DNA from: Lytechinus pictus
Lineage: Eukaryota > Echinodermata > Echinoidea > Temnopleuroida > Toxopneustidae
DNA length: 64,000 nucleotides
Reading direction: 5' to 3'
NCBI RefSeq assembly: GCF_037042905.1
Contig: NC_087262.1
Location: 25,148,501-25,212,500, forward strand
Positions 37,305 to 49,610 of this stretch are shown piece by piece. Made by a program: the position numbers and the translations under genes. The notes beneath the pieces were generated by a model. The model had not been told where the DNA came from, ran no database searches, and was given only the letters and a program-made list of their open reading frames with translations. Positions within the stretch are counted from its first letter, which is position 1, and every line of letters starts with the position of its first letter.

Positions 37305-37352
37305 AGTAGTAGTAGTAGTAATAGAAGTATAGTAGTAGTAGTAGTAGTATTA
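37305..37352. repeat. (TAG)n microsatellite
   Basis: Two TAGTAGTAG runs separated by AATAGAAGTA. Confidence 0.95.
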
Positions 37353-37399
37353 AGAAAAAAATATTTTGTAGAATTTGCCCCTCTATTATTAAAATTGAA

Positions 37400-38255
37400 T
37401 GACACAAAAGCAGAATTATTCGTACCAGCCTCTACCCACACTTTACGTAATCTGCCAGATCTGAGGCTAAAGGTTGGCGATATATATTCATAAGCCCTTC
37501 AGTCGCTATCAAAAATCTTGGTGTGATATTCGATAGAGAAATGTCGATGGTCGATCGTGTTTCTCAAATATGCACTACAGCAACTTTTCACTTGAGGAAT
37601 ATGTCTCGAATAAGAAGATATATCACTCAATCAGCCTGTAACAATGCAATTCGTTCTCTAGTTCTGTCTCGCTTATACTCTCCAACATACCTGTTACTCA
37701 ATTAAATCGTATTCAACGTCTTCAAAACTGGGCTGCTCGCCTAATTTATCAAGTAACAAGATTCCAATCCTCCAAACCACTCCTTGACTCGTTACATTGG
37801 CTTCCTGTTAGGCATCGAATAGTTTTCAAGTTACTCTTGTTAGTTTTCAAATCTGTTAATAAACAGGTTCCTCAATATCTAAATGATTGTTTGACCTAGT
37901 ACACCCCTCGCAGGAATGCACAAGCCTCCAGTGACCCACTTCTGCTTACGTACAAAATTATACGGAAACTAGCTGGAGATAGGACTTTCACTGTAACTGC
38001 TTCCAAATATTGGAATAAGTTACCTCTTTCACTCAGACAATCATCATCTCCCCATCATTTAAAAGGAACTGAAGACATTTTTTTCCAGTCCAGAGTTTTA
38101 GGATTACAAATTTCATTCGATACTTGAAGTGTTCTTTTTGTTGTTGTAAGCGCTTTGGGCCAATTTGGGAAAAGCGCAGTACATTGATAATAATAATAAC
38201 AATAATAACAATAACAATAATAATAATAATGATAATAATAATAATAATAAAATCA
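37400..38255 (+). pseudogene. L2/CR1-like LINE remnant: C-terminal reverse transcriptase region and 3' tail
   Basis: Reading across frameshifts gives the carboxy-terminal part of a non-LTR retrotransposon polyprotein. SVAIKNLGVIFD is at about 37500, then IQRLQNWAARLIYQ and DSLHWLPVRHRIVFK (37710-37830), then a TSKYWNKLP-like stretch near 38010. In-frame stops (after SPTYLLLN near 37705, and TAG near 37898) show it is dead. The 3' end AGCGCTTTGGGCCAATTTGG is followed by an (AAT)n tail (38186-38252), as in L2-type elements. Upstream catalytic domains are missing, so it is 5' truncated, the usual fate of LINE copies. Clade assignment is from memory of motifs. Confidence 0.85.
38186..38252. repeat. 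(AAT)n tail of the LINE copy
   Basis: AATAATAAC/AATAATAAT repeats directly after the LINE 3' end. Confidence 0.9.
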
Positions 38256-38879
38256 AAATATTGACATCGCATATGCTGCTACTACATGTTACATAACTGC
38301 CTTGAACCCCCCCACAATACACAAAATGGTATGTAACCTTGTCTAACCCATACACTCAGAAGAAAGAAGAGTGAAAATTGAAATGATATATACATTTGTA
38401 ATTTTCAAAATATATTTATTTGAATGATTCAGTGTTGTTTGCCTGGAATTTGTTTCCGTCCTCTCTTTATCTATGGCATGTTATTGAAACGATGTTGAAG
38501 CTCATAAAAACTTAATAGTAATATGAAATATTAGTTATGTGTCTTTTCACCAACAACTTCGAAGGCAAATAATACCATTGTTCTCGATATTGCAAAGTGG
38601 AAATTACAGCTACCGAACCATGTTCATAGCAGCTTTTTAGTTAATGAAAATGCACTTCATAATATACCCTTCCGAGGTGTGACATTGAATTTCACAGATT
38701 CGATTTGAAAGAAATATTAATTATATTATGAATTTCTCGTTAACAGAATCGGGATGAAAGAAAGGGAACAGAAATGCCAAATTGCGTCACCATGGTTACT
38801 GTATCGGTTATAATGGATTTCTTCAGTAGAGACGAAGAGGAATGAAATGTGTGGCAAAAAAGGAGTGAAGGAGTGAGTG

Positions 38880-38938
38880 AGGGGGGGGGGGGGTGTGAGG
38901 AGAGAGAGAGAGAGAGAGAGAGAGACGGAGGAGGTGGG
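38880..38938. repeat. Poly-G and (GA)n tract
   Basis: About 13 G, then GTGTGAGG, then about 25 bp of GA repeats. Confidence 0.95.
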
Positions 38939-39117
38939 GGGTAGTCTGGTTGAATTTTACTATTAAAAATTCGTATTGCAGGACTTGTCGCACAGCATTC
39001 AGAATAAAATCAACGAATTGTTGACTTTCATGTATTGTTATATCAAAAAGGAATATGCCAAAATCATAGTGGAGATTACTAACTTTACTGGATTAAACAA
39101 AGAATTTCATCATTTAA

Positions 39118-39665
39118 CGAGTCTTTCTTCCTTGCTATGATGAAATAATGAGAGTACGCACGCGTGATATAATTATATATGCTGGCAATTTTCAGCTAGT
39201 TCAACAACAATTAATACCAGCCTTAATCCTTTTCTTGATATCCAGCATTCCATTCTTCATATCAAGAATTCGATTTTGTTAACATTACAAAATATCAATG
39301 ATTAGAATTTTTTATATGAACAATAATTTGTGTTGTTAAAAATTGCAGTTCTTGATATCATGAAAAATGATCAAGAAAACGGCTCGTCATAGCCTAGCAC
39401 GTACGTCGGCATATCATGGCTAAAACGTTGGGTGTGACAGTCACTTTACGAATGTTGCACAGCGTTTCGCGATTTGAAGAATGAGTTCACACTACTCAAT
39501 AGCTGAATTGGACCGTGACGGAGACGGTCGTACAACATTCCTCATTTACATGGTGTAGGCCTACTGGTTACCTTCAGAGGTAATTTCGATCTTTAGAAAG
39601 CAATCTTGATACTACGACCATGGCAAGACTGTCGCTTGAAGGATATGAGTGAGTACCATCTGAGT
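39118..39665. repeat. Tandem segmental duplication, copy 1
   Basis: Shares with 39936-40480, in order: GTCTTTCTTCCTTG, TATATGCTGGCAAT, TTCAACAACAA, GTTGCACAGCGTT, GACGGAGACGG, GGTGTAGGCCTAC and ACTACGACCATGGC. Overall similarity is high with small indels, over about 545 bp. Confidence 0.88.
39620..39648 (+). other. Candidate first coding exon, copy 1 (weak)
   Basis: A strong start context, GACCATGGC, opens the frame MARLSLEGY. Two bases of the next codon are followed by a consensus-like donor GTGAGTAC at 39649. The same arrangement is kept in copy 2. A downstream acceptor exon was not identified, so this may be a non-coding coincidence preserved by recent duplication. Confidence 0.25.
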
Positions 39666-39786
39666 TGTGCATAAAGGCACTTTCACAATTGCTCGTGCGA
39701 TCGCTTACGATCAGTTGGTTACAATAATATGTTGCACACAATCCCAACGGTTGTAAGCAGTCGCACCACAAAGAATGAAAGTAGCT

Positions 39787-39935
39787 TTACTGTTTTTTTT
39801 TATTAGCGAAACTTTAAGATGTTATAACTTTTTTATTTTACATCAGATTTTGATGAAATATTCAGCATTATACTTGATTGATTTGTCTTTATTGGTTCAA
39901 ATCAGCATTTTTCTGAGGTGGTCTTGACCCTTGAC
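39787..39935. mobile_element. Half copy of the 7.5-kb foldback family
   Basis: GCGAAACTTTAAGATGTTAT and AAATCAGCATTTTTCTGAGG then GGTCTTGACCCTT match the right arm of the 7548-8105 element. It lies exactly between the two segmental-duplication copies. Confidence 0.7.
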
Positions 39936-40480
39936 AAGTCTTTCTTCCTTGATAATATGATGAAATAATGAGAATGCGCACTCGTGATATATATGCTGGC
40001 AATATTCAACTATTTCAACAACAATAATACCAGCCTTTTCACTTTTAATCCCTTTTCTTGATCTAGCATTCCATTTTCGGTATGAAGAATTGTATTTTAC
40101 TAACATCACAAAATATTTACAATTAAGATTCTTTATATGAAGCATTTCACCTACGATGTCTGCACGGTCAGTCTAAAAAGCCGTTTTACTATGTATTTCT
40201 AATATGTATGTGAAATGTGACTGCGCCATTAGACGTTCAGGTGTACAAAGCCCTTATACGAGTGTTGCACAGCGTTACGCGATTCGATGAATGAATTCAC
40301 CGTTTCACACTTCTCATTAGCTGAATTGGATCATGACGGAGACGGTTCCGTAGCGTTCTTCACTTGCATGGTGTAGGCCTACGAGTGACCTTCAGATGTA
40401 ATTTCGATCCATAGAGAGCAATCGTGGTACTACGACCATGGCGAGACTGTCGCTTGAAGAATTTGAGTGAGTACCATATT
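39936..40480. repeat. Tandem segmental duplication, copy 2
   Basis: Second copy of the 39118-39665 segment, separated from it by about 270 bp that include a half MITE. Confidence 0.88.
40438..40466 (+). other. Candidate first coding exon, copy 2 (weak)
   Basis: GACCATGGC then MARLSLEEF and donor GTGAGTAC at 40467. Compared with copy 1, the two codons before the donor differ, giving E-F instead of G-Y. Frame, length and donor are kept. Confidence 0.25.
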
Positions 40481-40771
40481 GAAATGTAGTGTGACTCAAT
40501 GGTGAATATAATCCAGAAATAGAAAACGCCCTCTGTTGGTGAAATTTTGTATATTAGAATGTCATCAATCTACGGTAGATCTGAAACTATAATAGATTGG
40601 GGAAAATAAATCCTTGAAAAGGATTAATAAAAAAACCCGAGCTGTTTAGAGATATTGTCTTGTTTAGATGTCTGTTAATGCCAATTTGCAATATGTTGGC
40701 AAAAAATAGAAATAGCGATAATAAATCCTTAGATTACATTCCACACCAAACGTTCTCATATACAGTATATA

Positions 40772-40921
<150 letters not shown>

Positions 40922-41212
40922 TTGTGAAACAAATGAATGAAGAGAACAATGGTAGGCTATATACCATTTGATGTTTCTGAAATTAGGTTATATTATATTG
41001 TGTGATGAATAAATTGTTGTTTTTCCTCTCTTTCGTCATTTTCTAGTTTATTGTTTTTATTTTACTTTGATTTGGATGAAGAATCTAAAATCTATTCGCC
41101 AGACCATGAATTTAGAAAAAAAAATATATATCGAAATTCTATTCTCCCTTTCTATTCGCGAAGCAATAACACGTCCAGGTCCATAGAGTGCTTATTTCAT
41201 CCACCTCTATGT

Positions 41213-41435
41213 CCAGTGGGGGGGGGGGGGGGGGGGGGGGGTCGTTTCACACAAATTAAAGTATGACTTAGAGTCGCGCTTAAATGTCGACGAGTACGAT
41301 ATGAAACGCGTAATATTATTGATCAATATGCAGTAGAGTGCATCCTCTTCGCATTATCTGACCAATGCGGACATGCCTTTTACACCGCAAGCAACTTGAC
41401 TCTAAGTCATACTTAAAACTTTGTGAAACACCGCA
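41213..41435. mobile_element. Foldback MITE with a 24-25 G run in the left end
   Basis: GTCGTTTCACACAAA...AAGTATGACTTAGAGTC at the left mirrors GACTCTAAGTCATACTTAA...TTTGTGAAACACC at the right. The left terminal repeat is interrupted by the longest G run in the window (41217-41241). Confidence 0.75.
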
Positions 41436-41796
41436 GGTCCCATTTTCTGTTTCCCATCATTCCTTTTCTTCTCTGCAGTCTGTCTACTTCTCTCTCACCC
41501 CTCTATCTCTGTGTAAATACGCAAATCTCATTCTCTCACTAACATTTCAAGTATTACTTAGAATGTATCGATCTCGGACGACATTCGCTAGGCAGGATAC
41601 TTTCAATATTTTTCTGGGATTGTGCCTTTCAGCATTATAACAGCTGCTACTTGGGTTGCATGTCTTTAAAAGAACAACAGACAACATTACAGCAGAAGAC
41701 AGACGAGCAGCCATTCATGCATCAGTGATATACAGTACATAAGTTTCTTAGATGAAAAGCTTAAGTGTTGCTTTTAAAATGTCTAATGAATATACT

Positions 41797-41948
41797 CAGG
41801 GGCCGCGGAAGCGGGGGGGGGGGGGGGGTGTCCCCCACTTTTTTTCAAAAACCGTGTACAAAAACGTAAAAATTACCATATGATTGTGATTTTTTGCATG
41901 GCCAGCCCCCCCCCCCCACACACGTTGAAAACCGTTCCGCGGCCCCTG
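41797..41948. mobile_element. Foldback MITE, 152 bp
   Basis: CAGGGGCCGCGGAA ... TTCCGCGGCCCCTG, a perfect 14-bp terminal repeat. ATACT lies on each side (41792-41796, 41949-41953). Inner G-rich and C-rich runs also pair. Confidence 0.85.
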
Positions 41949-41979
41949 ATACTAACATGCAGATGTCTTTCGGATGTGG

Positions 41980-42293
41980 CAGTTACACCGAATAACCCGA
42001 CTTCAAACCGACCGATGGTACATGTATGTCATTTGTTAATTACGTAATAATTTATGCCGGTGTGGGTCGGTTTCACCGGCGTGAATATCATTATTGTCAC
42101 CGCTAAACTTACAAACCGACTTTGAACCGATCGATGGTATGTAACTGGAAATGATTGATCGGTCTAGTATCGGTTTGTCGCATAATACCGCAGTAACACT
42201 GGAGAAACCGACTCCGGACCGACAAGTGCTATCGCTTTATTTTTCAATTTCATTCCATCGGTCGATTTAGAATCGGTATCGTTGGTGTAACTG
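41980..42293. mobile_element. MITE family F, two adjoining or nested copies
   Basis: CAGTTACACC at the left and GGTGTAACTG at the right enclose several internal ends (GGTTTCACCGG, CAGTAACACTGG) and repeated AAACCGACT-type words (for example at 42114 and 42205). Confidence 0.65.
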
Positions 42294-42756
42294 TGTACTA
42301 CAATAACATCTGATCCATTTGACACACTTAATAGAAAGGTGACATCCTGAAGATATGGAAGCCCTCAGAGTGATTGGATTATAAAGGTTCATCGTGTAAG
42401 CACTGTCTTAGGATAGCTTTTGCTTTGTATCAGCTTATAATAATAAGGTGGATTGGTCCGTCATGTGGCATTCATGTGGCTTTGAGACAAAACGAAAATA
42501 AATACAAAAAATAACAGAAAACGTTATTGTTTCGGAAGGGGTCTTGATGGCATCAATTTTCATAACTCTGTTGACATTTTTGGAGATGAGGTAATGTAGA
42601 ATTGAATTTCTGTCCATTGCTAGAATTTCCTAAAGAGATATGTATATATATAAATTATTTAGGATATCTTCAAACAAAGAACTATTTTTTTTTAAGTTTT
42701 CACTTTCTTTTTGCATTTTTATATATTCTTTTATCATGTATTACTATTATTTTTTA

Positions 42757-42830
42757 TAATGATAATAATAATAATGATGATGATGATAATAATAATAACA
42801 ATAATAACAATTATAATAATGATGATGATA

Positions 42831-42879
<49 letters not shown>

Positions 42880-42908
42880 ATAATGATGATAATAATAATA
42901 ATAATACT
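42757..42908. repeat. (AAT)n/(GAT)n microsatellite
   Basis: ATAATAATAATGATGATGAT-type repeats followed by a T then G run near 42906-42928. Poly-Asn and poly-Ile frames are artefacts. Confidence 0.97.
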
Positions 42909-43083
42909 TTTTTTGAGGGGGGGGGGGGAATTAAGCTGTTTTGTTTTTTTGTAAGCTATCAATTGTCTTCCATTGATTAAAAATATGTCCCAATGGAAGT
43001 ATTACTACTCTATGCAACCTTATAGGCCTAAGCACACACACATATGCGCGCGCAACCGCACTCACACAGTCACCCTGCTGAAA

Positions 43084-43662
43084 AGAACACAGTATGTTCA
43101 CAGTGTGTTCACGGTGTCTACACAGTGTGTTCACAGTGTATCATAGTGTGTTCACGGTGTGTTCAGTGTGTTCACGGTGTCTACACAATGTGTTCACAGT
43201 GTGTCATAGTGTGTTCACGGTGTCTACACAGTGTGTTCACAGTGTGTCATAGTGTGTTCACAGTGTCTCGTAGTGTGTTCACAGTGTGTTCACGGTGTAT
43301 ACACAGTGTGTTCACAGTGTCTCGTAGTGTGTTCACGGTGTCTACACAGTGTCTCGTAGTGTGTTCTCAGTGTGTTCACGGTGTGTTCACGGTGTCTACA
43401 CAGTGTGTTCACAGTGTATCATAGTGTGTTCACGGTGTCTACACAGTGTGTTCACAGTGTGTCATAGTGTGTTCACAGTGTCTCGTAGTGTGTTCACAGT
43501 GTGTTCACGGTGTATACACAGTGTGTCATGGTGTGTTCACGGTGTCTACACAGTGTGTTCACAGTGTGTTCACAGTATGTCATAGTATGTTCACAGTGTC
43601 TCGTAGTGTGTTTACAGCGTGTTCACGGTGTCTACACAGTGTGTTCACAGTGTCTACACATT
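43084..43662. repeat. GTGTGTTCACGGTGTCTACA minisatellite with higher-order structure
   Basis: About 580 bp made of roughly 10-bp modules: GTGTTCACGGT, GTCTACACA, GTGTTCACAGT, GTCTCGTAGT, GTATCATAGT. They are combined into recurring blocks of about 20, 40 and 60 bp. Because 10-bp modules shift frame, several overlapping frames stay open; the Cys/Val/Ser-rich frames of 60-126 codons are not genes. Confidence 0.95.
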
Positions 43663-43699
43663 TTGGAACATAATGTGAAATGAACTTCGCATTGACTGT

Positions 43700-45043
43700 T
43701 AAATTTGAACATTTTGACAGTGTAGACCACACGTACACATAGTCCACTGTGTATGCCCAATGTCTTACTTCAAACAGGAATAACTTTTTTTTTACTCGAC
43801 CCTTTCGGGCTATGATTACATGTCAGATCTCGGTGAAGGGAAATGTCAGCGAGAATGATTTTTCTTTGACAAAACAACTGTCGATGAAAAAGAGAAAATA
43901 CTTGAACGGGCTTGAATAATAAAGATGGAACAAAACGTTGCATATAACCCTCGTTAAAGAGACTGAACATGTTCATAATGTGTTCAATTTTCCAAGTATT
44001 CCCCATAAAATGTCTTGCTGTGTCGTTTGTAATTCACGAGGGATACATTTCCAGTGCCATCTCGTTCAAAATGGTGAAATTTGACATTAGTGATTATCAT
44101 GCCAGGGGTCCCTGTATTAAGGGCAGATGCGTAGAACCCTATGGCTATTAACCAAAATGTGCCCCATGTTATTCCCGTCCATCTCATCTTCTCTATTTTC
44201 AAATAGATGTGAAGAAAAGAACCTTATAAGCAAGACACCCGTGTCCCTCATCTCATGATTATTCAGGTCAACCGGTCAATTAATATTCGTGTTCTTGCAA
44301 TGGATCTGGGCTGGGACCGGATTTACAGAAAGTAACAATCAAACACGGCACCAAAAATCAAACACAACTTGACTTTCAACCAATGAAACGCGCGTATTAG
44401 TGACTTGCGCTTGGTAATTTGAGATGCCATTGAACGCAATTCTTCGTGCAAACGGGCCCCTGATGTATCAAATTTGGGGCCCCGCCTCGTTCACTTCGAA
44501 AGTACCCTCTCATTAGAGTCACTTGACCCCTAACCGTTGGCGAAGGGAAACCCTAATGACCGATCTGATTCTTATTACCTGGGTAACAAGGGCCTACTCA
44601 TTGCAGCAGATGGAATCACAAGTTCTCTTTCTTTATACTTCTAAAAGTTAATTCAAATATTAACGAGAACATTCGCTTTAATGAACAGTGTCCTGTGCGC
44701 CTACTATAATATTTGTGACTTTTTTCTTTAAGGAAAAAAATTATAATCATTATACACAAATTTATTCAAGGGAACCAAAATGGTAAACATTACACATGAA
44801 TTATTTGACATTCTTATCTGTTTTTTTTTGGTATATTTGTGACTTTTTATTTAAGGGAACAAAAATTATAATCATTATACCAAAAATTATTTCACATTCT
44901 TATCTGTTATTTTTATGTTTTTGTGACTTTTATTCAAGGGAACAAAAATTATAATCACTAATATACATAAAAATATTTCACATTCTTTTTTGTGTTTTTT
45001 TTTCTCATGGCGTGTAATAGCTTTAAATCTTGTTTGATATTTA
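43700..45043. other. Intergenic, short unit repeats only
   Basis: Between 44700 and 45000 a weak repeat recurs about every 100 bp: ATTTGTGACTTTT, then AAGGGAACAAAAATTATAATCA, then TTTCACATTCTTAT. No gene is supported. Confidence 0.5.
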
Positions 45044-45045
45044 TA

Positions 45046-45864
45046 CAGTGCGTCCCACAAAAAACGAAACCGAGATTTATCGATGATTTATCATAACTTA
45101 ATCGCAAATACAATAGACAAATTACCTACCATTTTAAAGCTTAGAATCTCCTCTTTCATCTGAAATTTCTTAGATTACTTCTCATTCACGCATGAGTGAG
45201 CAAAAACAATTTGAAAAGGGGATACCAAAAAGTCACTTGGCGGGCCGTATCTGGGTTTTAAAAAGAAAACCACATTTAAAAAAAGTTCAATATCTGCTCT
45301 TTAATTTGATACCTCAATTACAGAAAATGGTCAAGAAATAACAAAGTTCTGGTTATTTGAAATAAGGCTTGAATTTCAATAATTTCATAAAATGAAGAGG
45401 TTTTACAGGCTAGCGTTCAAACTCACTCGACACTCCGATTTGTTGACGATCAGCCATGCATTAACTCTTTTGTTACCGTGCGACAGCTTCTGTGGGAGAC
45501 CGGTGAAAACACGTTTATTTAATGAAATTATGGAAATACAAGCATTGTTTCGAGGGATCATAACTTTTTTACTACTTGACCATTTTCTGTGATTAAGGTA
45601 TCAAAGAAAATCGGAGATATTGAACTTTTTAGTCATGTGATTTTCATTTTGAAATTCAGATACCCCCCGCCAAATGACTTTTTGGCATCCTTTCTTCGAA
45701 TTGTTTTTGCTCAATCATGTGTGAATGAGGAATACTCTAAGTAATACCAGATGAAAGAGGAGATTCGAAGCTTTACGTTGGTAGGTCATTTGTCTATTTT
45801 ATTTATGATTAAGTTATGATAAATTATCGCTAGATCTCGGTTTCGTTTTTTCTGGGACGCACTG
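45046..45864. mobile_element. 820-bp palindrome, mariner-like, copy B
   Basis: CAGTGCGTCCCACAAAAAAC ... GTTTTTTCTGGGACGCACTG with TA on both sides. The arms match copy A. The asymmetric centre (around CGACAGCTTCTGTGGGAGAC) runs in the opposite orientation to copy A, so the two insertions are inverted relative to each other. Confidence 0.9.
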
Positions 45865-45866
45865 TA

Positions 45867-47306
45867 TGCAAAGATTGTAGACCTCTTTGTTTAGTATTTC
45901 ATTTAACAAAGATGGTGGTATGAATGTCTTTGTAATATTATTCCTGATGTGTATCAATAAGCTCGTCGAAATCGCTTCTAGGCCTATCACCAGAGGTAAA
46001 AGAATGGGAAAACAGTTTATTCAAATTTATTATCGATTGAGGCTGCATTCGGTATCATTAAGGATAATAAGAATGTAAATTCCAAAACAAACTACTCGAT
46101 ATTCTAATTACTTCGATTTGGATGGATGAAGTGGAGCATTTATTGATGATTTTATCCTCTAAGTTTATCTTAGTTTCTTTCTTGGAATGTTAGTCGATTG
46201 GAGGGAAGATGAAGTTACCAAGATCGATGACGGAATGGTACACCTAATCCGATGGGAAATCGTCCCTGTTATCTCGTTGACGACATGCGAAAATGTGATC
46301 GCGCGATCATGAAGTCGAGTCATGGACTTCGATTTTGTTTGCAACGGTTTGCAACCTGTTATTATTAACCTTTGTTAGTTCCTTCGAATTCAAATTCATT
46401 AACGGATAGCTCTAAAAGGGAAGATAAAGGCAAATTCTGGGAATGAAACGAGATTTGTGCGAGGACATGAGAATAAGCATGGAACGAAAAGAAGAAGATG
46501 AAGAGGAAGACTAATGAAGAAAACCAAAGAGGAATATACAAACATGCCCAATATTTCTCACATAAAACAATAACAGGCACTTCATACATACCCACACACC
46601 CATGCCTACACCCACATAAGCACCCATACACACCCACACACCAACTTCCGCCAAGACCCTTATACAAACGCATACCCTCACAAAACACATACTCTCTCAA
46701 ACACACATCCCATACGCGCGCACATCCACACGTCCCCCATATGCCCCCTCACGTGTATAGTAAAGAAAGAAAAAGAAAATCCCAAGCAACATGTCTAATA
46801 TGTCACAAATAAATAACAATGTGTAGACGAAGACTCCGTTAAAGAATCTTTCTGTCAATATTCATTTATTTATTGAACATCCCGCTGAGTCCCTGCCTTA
46901 CGGCGAAATGTTAATGATAAGATTTAATAAAGTCCACGTCTAGATTTTGTTTTGGTTGTGACACACACTAACGTACAAACACATGCTAAAAACTATCAAA
47001 ACATCTCCATTTCACTCTTGATGATTCGCATGGTCGAAATAATTGATTAAATTACACATTCACATTATCATATTTATAAAAAAAAATCCTGCTCATAAGA
47101 TTTATGATCGTCTCTGACGTCATGCTAAGACCACGATCAGAACCATGGCAACCGACAGAAATGACACGCAATCGACTTCATCCGGTTTTAAATCATCGTT
47201 TTAATATGCTTTATAACGTAGTACGACATAGATTAAGACATGGTGCAATTTAAGGATCTACAATGAAAGAGCATTATGCTAAAGCCACTTCCGCGAATCA
47301 GACTCA
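45867..47306. other. Intergenic; CA/AC-rich stretch near 46575-46740
   Basis: ACACACCC-type low complexity keeps open frames on both strands (104 and 113 codons). No domain is recognisable. Nothing else seen. Confidence 0.5.
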
Positions 47307-47580
47307 AGGCCCTGTCTTACAAAGAGCTGCGTTGGCCGATCAACCACAACCATCCATCGAAAGCCAGCAACGTCAACATCAAAATGCGTGTTTGTTCAAA
47401 ATATTTTCTAGATGCTGTTTATTCACACATTCATTACTTTCTTGAAAAGTTAGTGTGCTTCTCTTTGTTTACAAAGGACATTGTGCAAATTTCCTGTAGA
47501 AAAAAGATATGACAATTATGGATTTCCGTGCATTTAAGGTTGATCACATCAATCGTAACTCTTTGTAAGACGGGGTCCTG
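47307..47580 (+). mobile_element. MITE family D copy, full length
   Basis: AGGCCCTGTCTTACAAAGAG at the left and CTCTTTGTAAGACGGGGTCC at the right form an inverted repeat. The interior is as in the other copies. Confidence 0.85.
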
Positions 47581-47582
47581 AC

Positions 47583-47655
47583 TGACAACACGTATTACGT
47601 TATTTCCAATGATAGTTTATCAGTCGAGTTGGAGTTGGATTCGTAGGTGTGACTG
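47583..47655. mobile_element. MITE family F fragment
   Basis: ATTACGTTATTTCCAATGA then AGTTGGATTCGTAGGTGTGACTG matches the right half of family F. The left end is lost at the abutting family D copy. Confidence 0.6.
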
Positions 47656-48947
47656 TAGTATGAACACTACCGGTGCATTTGGGTTTGAAGATGGGGGCGG
47701 AGGATGTCACAGGAAGGTATTTCAGCCTTTTCAGCCTCCCCTTTAATCCTGCAATTAAGAAGATATTAATGTTATCAAGCCTACTCATAGAGCACAAAAC
47801 AAGTCTCTTTTCACTCCGTCATTGAAAAGTCAGTATAAGAATTTGAGCTCTAATGATACAGACTATAAATAGACCTCTATAAAAATTATCAAGAAGATTC
47901 TATGACTGGAGGTCCAACAGGCAACATATTTATTCAAGCAGCTGTTCATTTCTAAAGAAGCACAAAAGAAAGAACGGCAATAAGGACCTTTTTGATGTCC
48001 GCTTTTGAAGCCGCCAGTTTCAATGAAGAAATCCGAGGGGTGAAATTTTACGAATATTCATTTGTATCAATTTTTCATGTTTCATATTAATAAACAAACT
48101 GAAATTTGAATGCATGACAAAACATTAATAACCAAGCACTATTACGACGAGATATTTGCCCATATTATATCAATTTTCCTTTAATTAGTGAAAAAAGAAA
48201 GAATGTGACCTTTACTGAAACCAGATTTTAACACTTTTCCGATCGTTTGCGGCGAATGAAAATTTCAAATGTGGTCGGTGGAATATTGTTATTCATTACT
48301 GTATATGCCAGAAAAGTGCCCGCACATGCCCAGTCGAGCAGATTTGAGTCATATTTCAGGACATATTGCATAGTTTATTTTCGCATGCCTCCGAATTATG
48401 TACTACACATATAACCAGACCAAGATGCGGCGAAAAAGTAATTATCATCACAAAAGCATATTTCCCTTTATGTATGACCTATAGCTGCGGAGTCATGCGG
48501 GAATCATTTGTCTACACAATTGCAAGAGATGTTGAGCAAAGTGCATGCCTGACATACTTTCTGCTGGCGGTTTTTAACCTTGTTCAAAGAGATTTTATTT
48601 GCTGTTACTCCTTCTCATTTAAAACCTCCTTGGTATTATCATCAGTACACTATAAAAGTACTCAACATTGGATTAAAAAACTGCAAGAAGGAAGCAACAT
48701 TTAAATGTTAGGAAATAATTACTTGAAATACTTTGCAAATCAATATCGAATTTGGATGAAACTTTTACCAATGAAACATTCGACATGTCATCTTTAAAAC
48801 TCCCATACACGTATCCTAATAAAAAAAGACAATATTTTGTATTTTTTACTTAGCCTTTGAATAGTGCTGAAATGGTAATCACGTGGTAACATTGAAAATC
48901 CAGGTTTGATAGATACAAATTATGCTAATGAGCTAATATGATAAATA
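47656..48947. other. Intergenic, nothing recognised
   Basis: The 112-codon open frame at 48366-48704 (+) has no hydrophobic, repeat or domain pattern that I can name and no flanking splice evidence. Confidence 0.45.
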
Positions 48948-49184
48948 ACAAGTAGTAGTGGCAGAAGTAGTAACAATAGTAGTAGTATTAGTATTGGTAG
49001 TAGTAGCAGCAGTAGCGGTGGTAGTAATAGTAGTAGTATAGTGATAGTAGTAATATTAATAGAAGTGATGATGGTACTGATGGTGGTGGTGGTGGCGTAG
49101 TGGTTGTATAGTAGTAGTATAGTGTTTTGTAGAAGTAGTAGTAGTAATAGTAGTATTAGTATTAGTATTAGTAGTAGTAGTAGT

Positions 49185-49216
<32 letters not shown>

Positions 49217-49255
49217 TAGTAGAAGTAGTAGTAGTAGTAAAAATAGTGGAATAGT
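48948..49255. repeat. (TAG)n/(AGT)n trinucleotide array
   Basis: Irregular TAGTAG array with AGC and GGT variants, the complement-type counterpart of the 32-kb array. The poly-Ser frame is an artefact. Confidence 0.95.
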
Positions 49256-49610
49256 GGTAGTAGTAAAAATCGTTTTAGGAATTACAAATATTTGAACTAA
49301 ATATTGAAAGACGTTTGGAGTGTCCAGTTAAATTGTCGATATACATTACATTTTGATCTTCAAGAGTTGAATTCAATATTTTAGTTTTATTTGTATATAT
49401 ATTTTAGAGTATATATACAATAGTCAATTTTCGCTATGGGTGGGAAATGTAAGATCAATTCTAAGCTATACCAAAATTTTTGAGAAGCAGTACTCTGTTG
49501 GGGGAAAAGCGTGTTTTCACTCAACTACGCGGAATCCATCCTATACTGTATATAGCACACAGCAGATGCATTGAAAATTCAAGTCAATTCACAATTTAAG
49601 CATGGGAGGC

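Noticed and set aside
37523..37705. 60-codon frame as an independent small gene
   Set aside because: It is one uninterrupted piece of the decayed LINE reverse transcriptase; the homology continues past the stop.
43044..43683. Cys/Val/Ser-rich open frames up to 126 codons
   Set aside because: Minisatellite of about 10-bp modules; overlapping frames are open together, which shows composition rather than coding.
46498..46812. 104-codon Pro/His/Thr-rich frame
   Set aside because: Generated by a CA/CCCA-rich tract; the opposite strand is open too.
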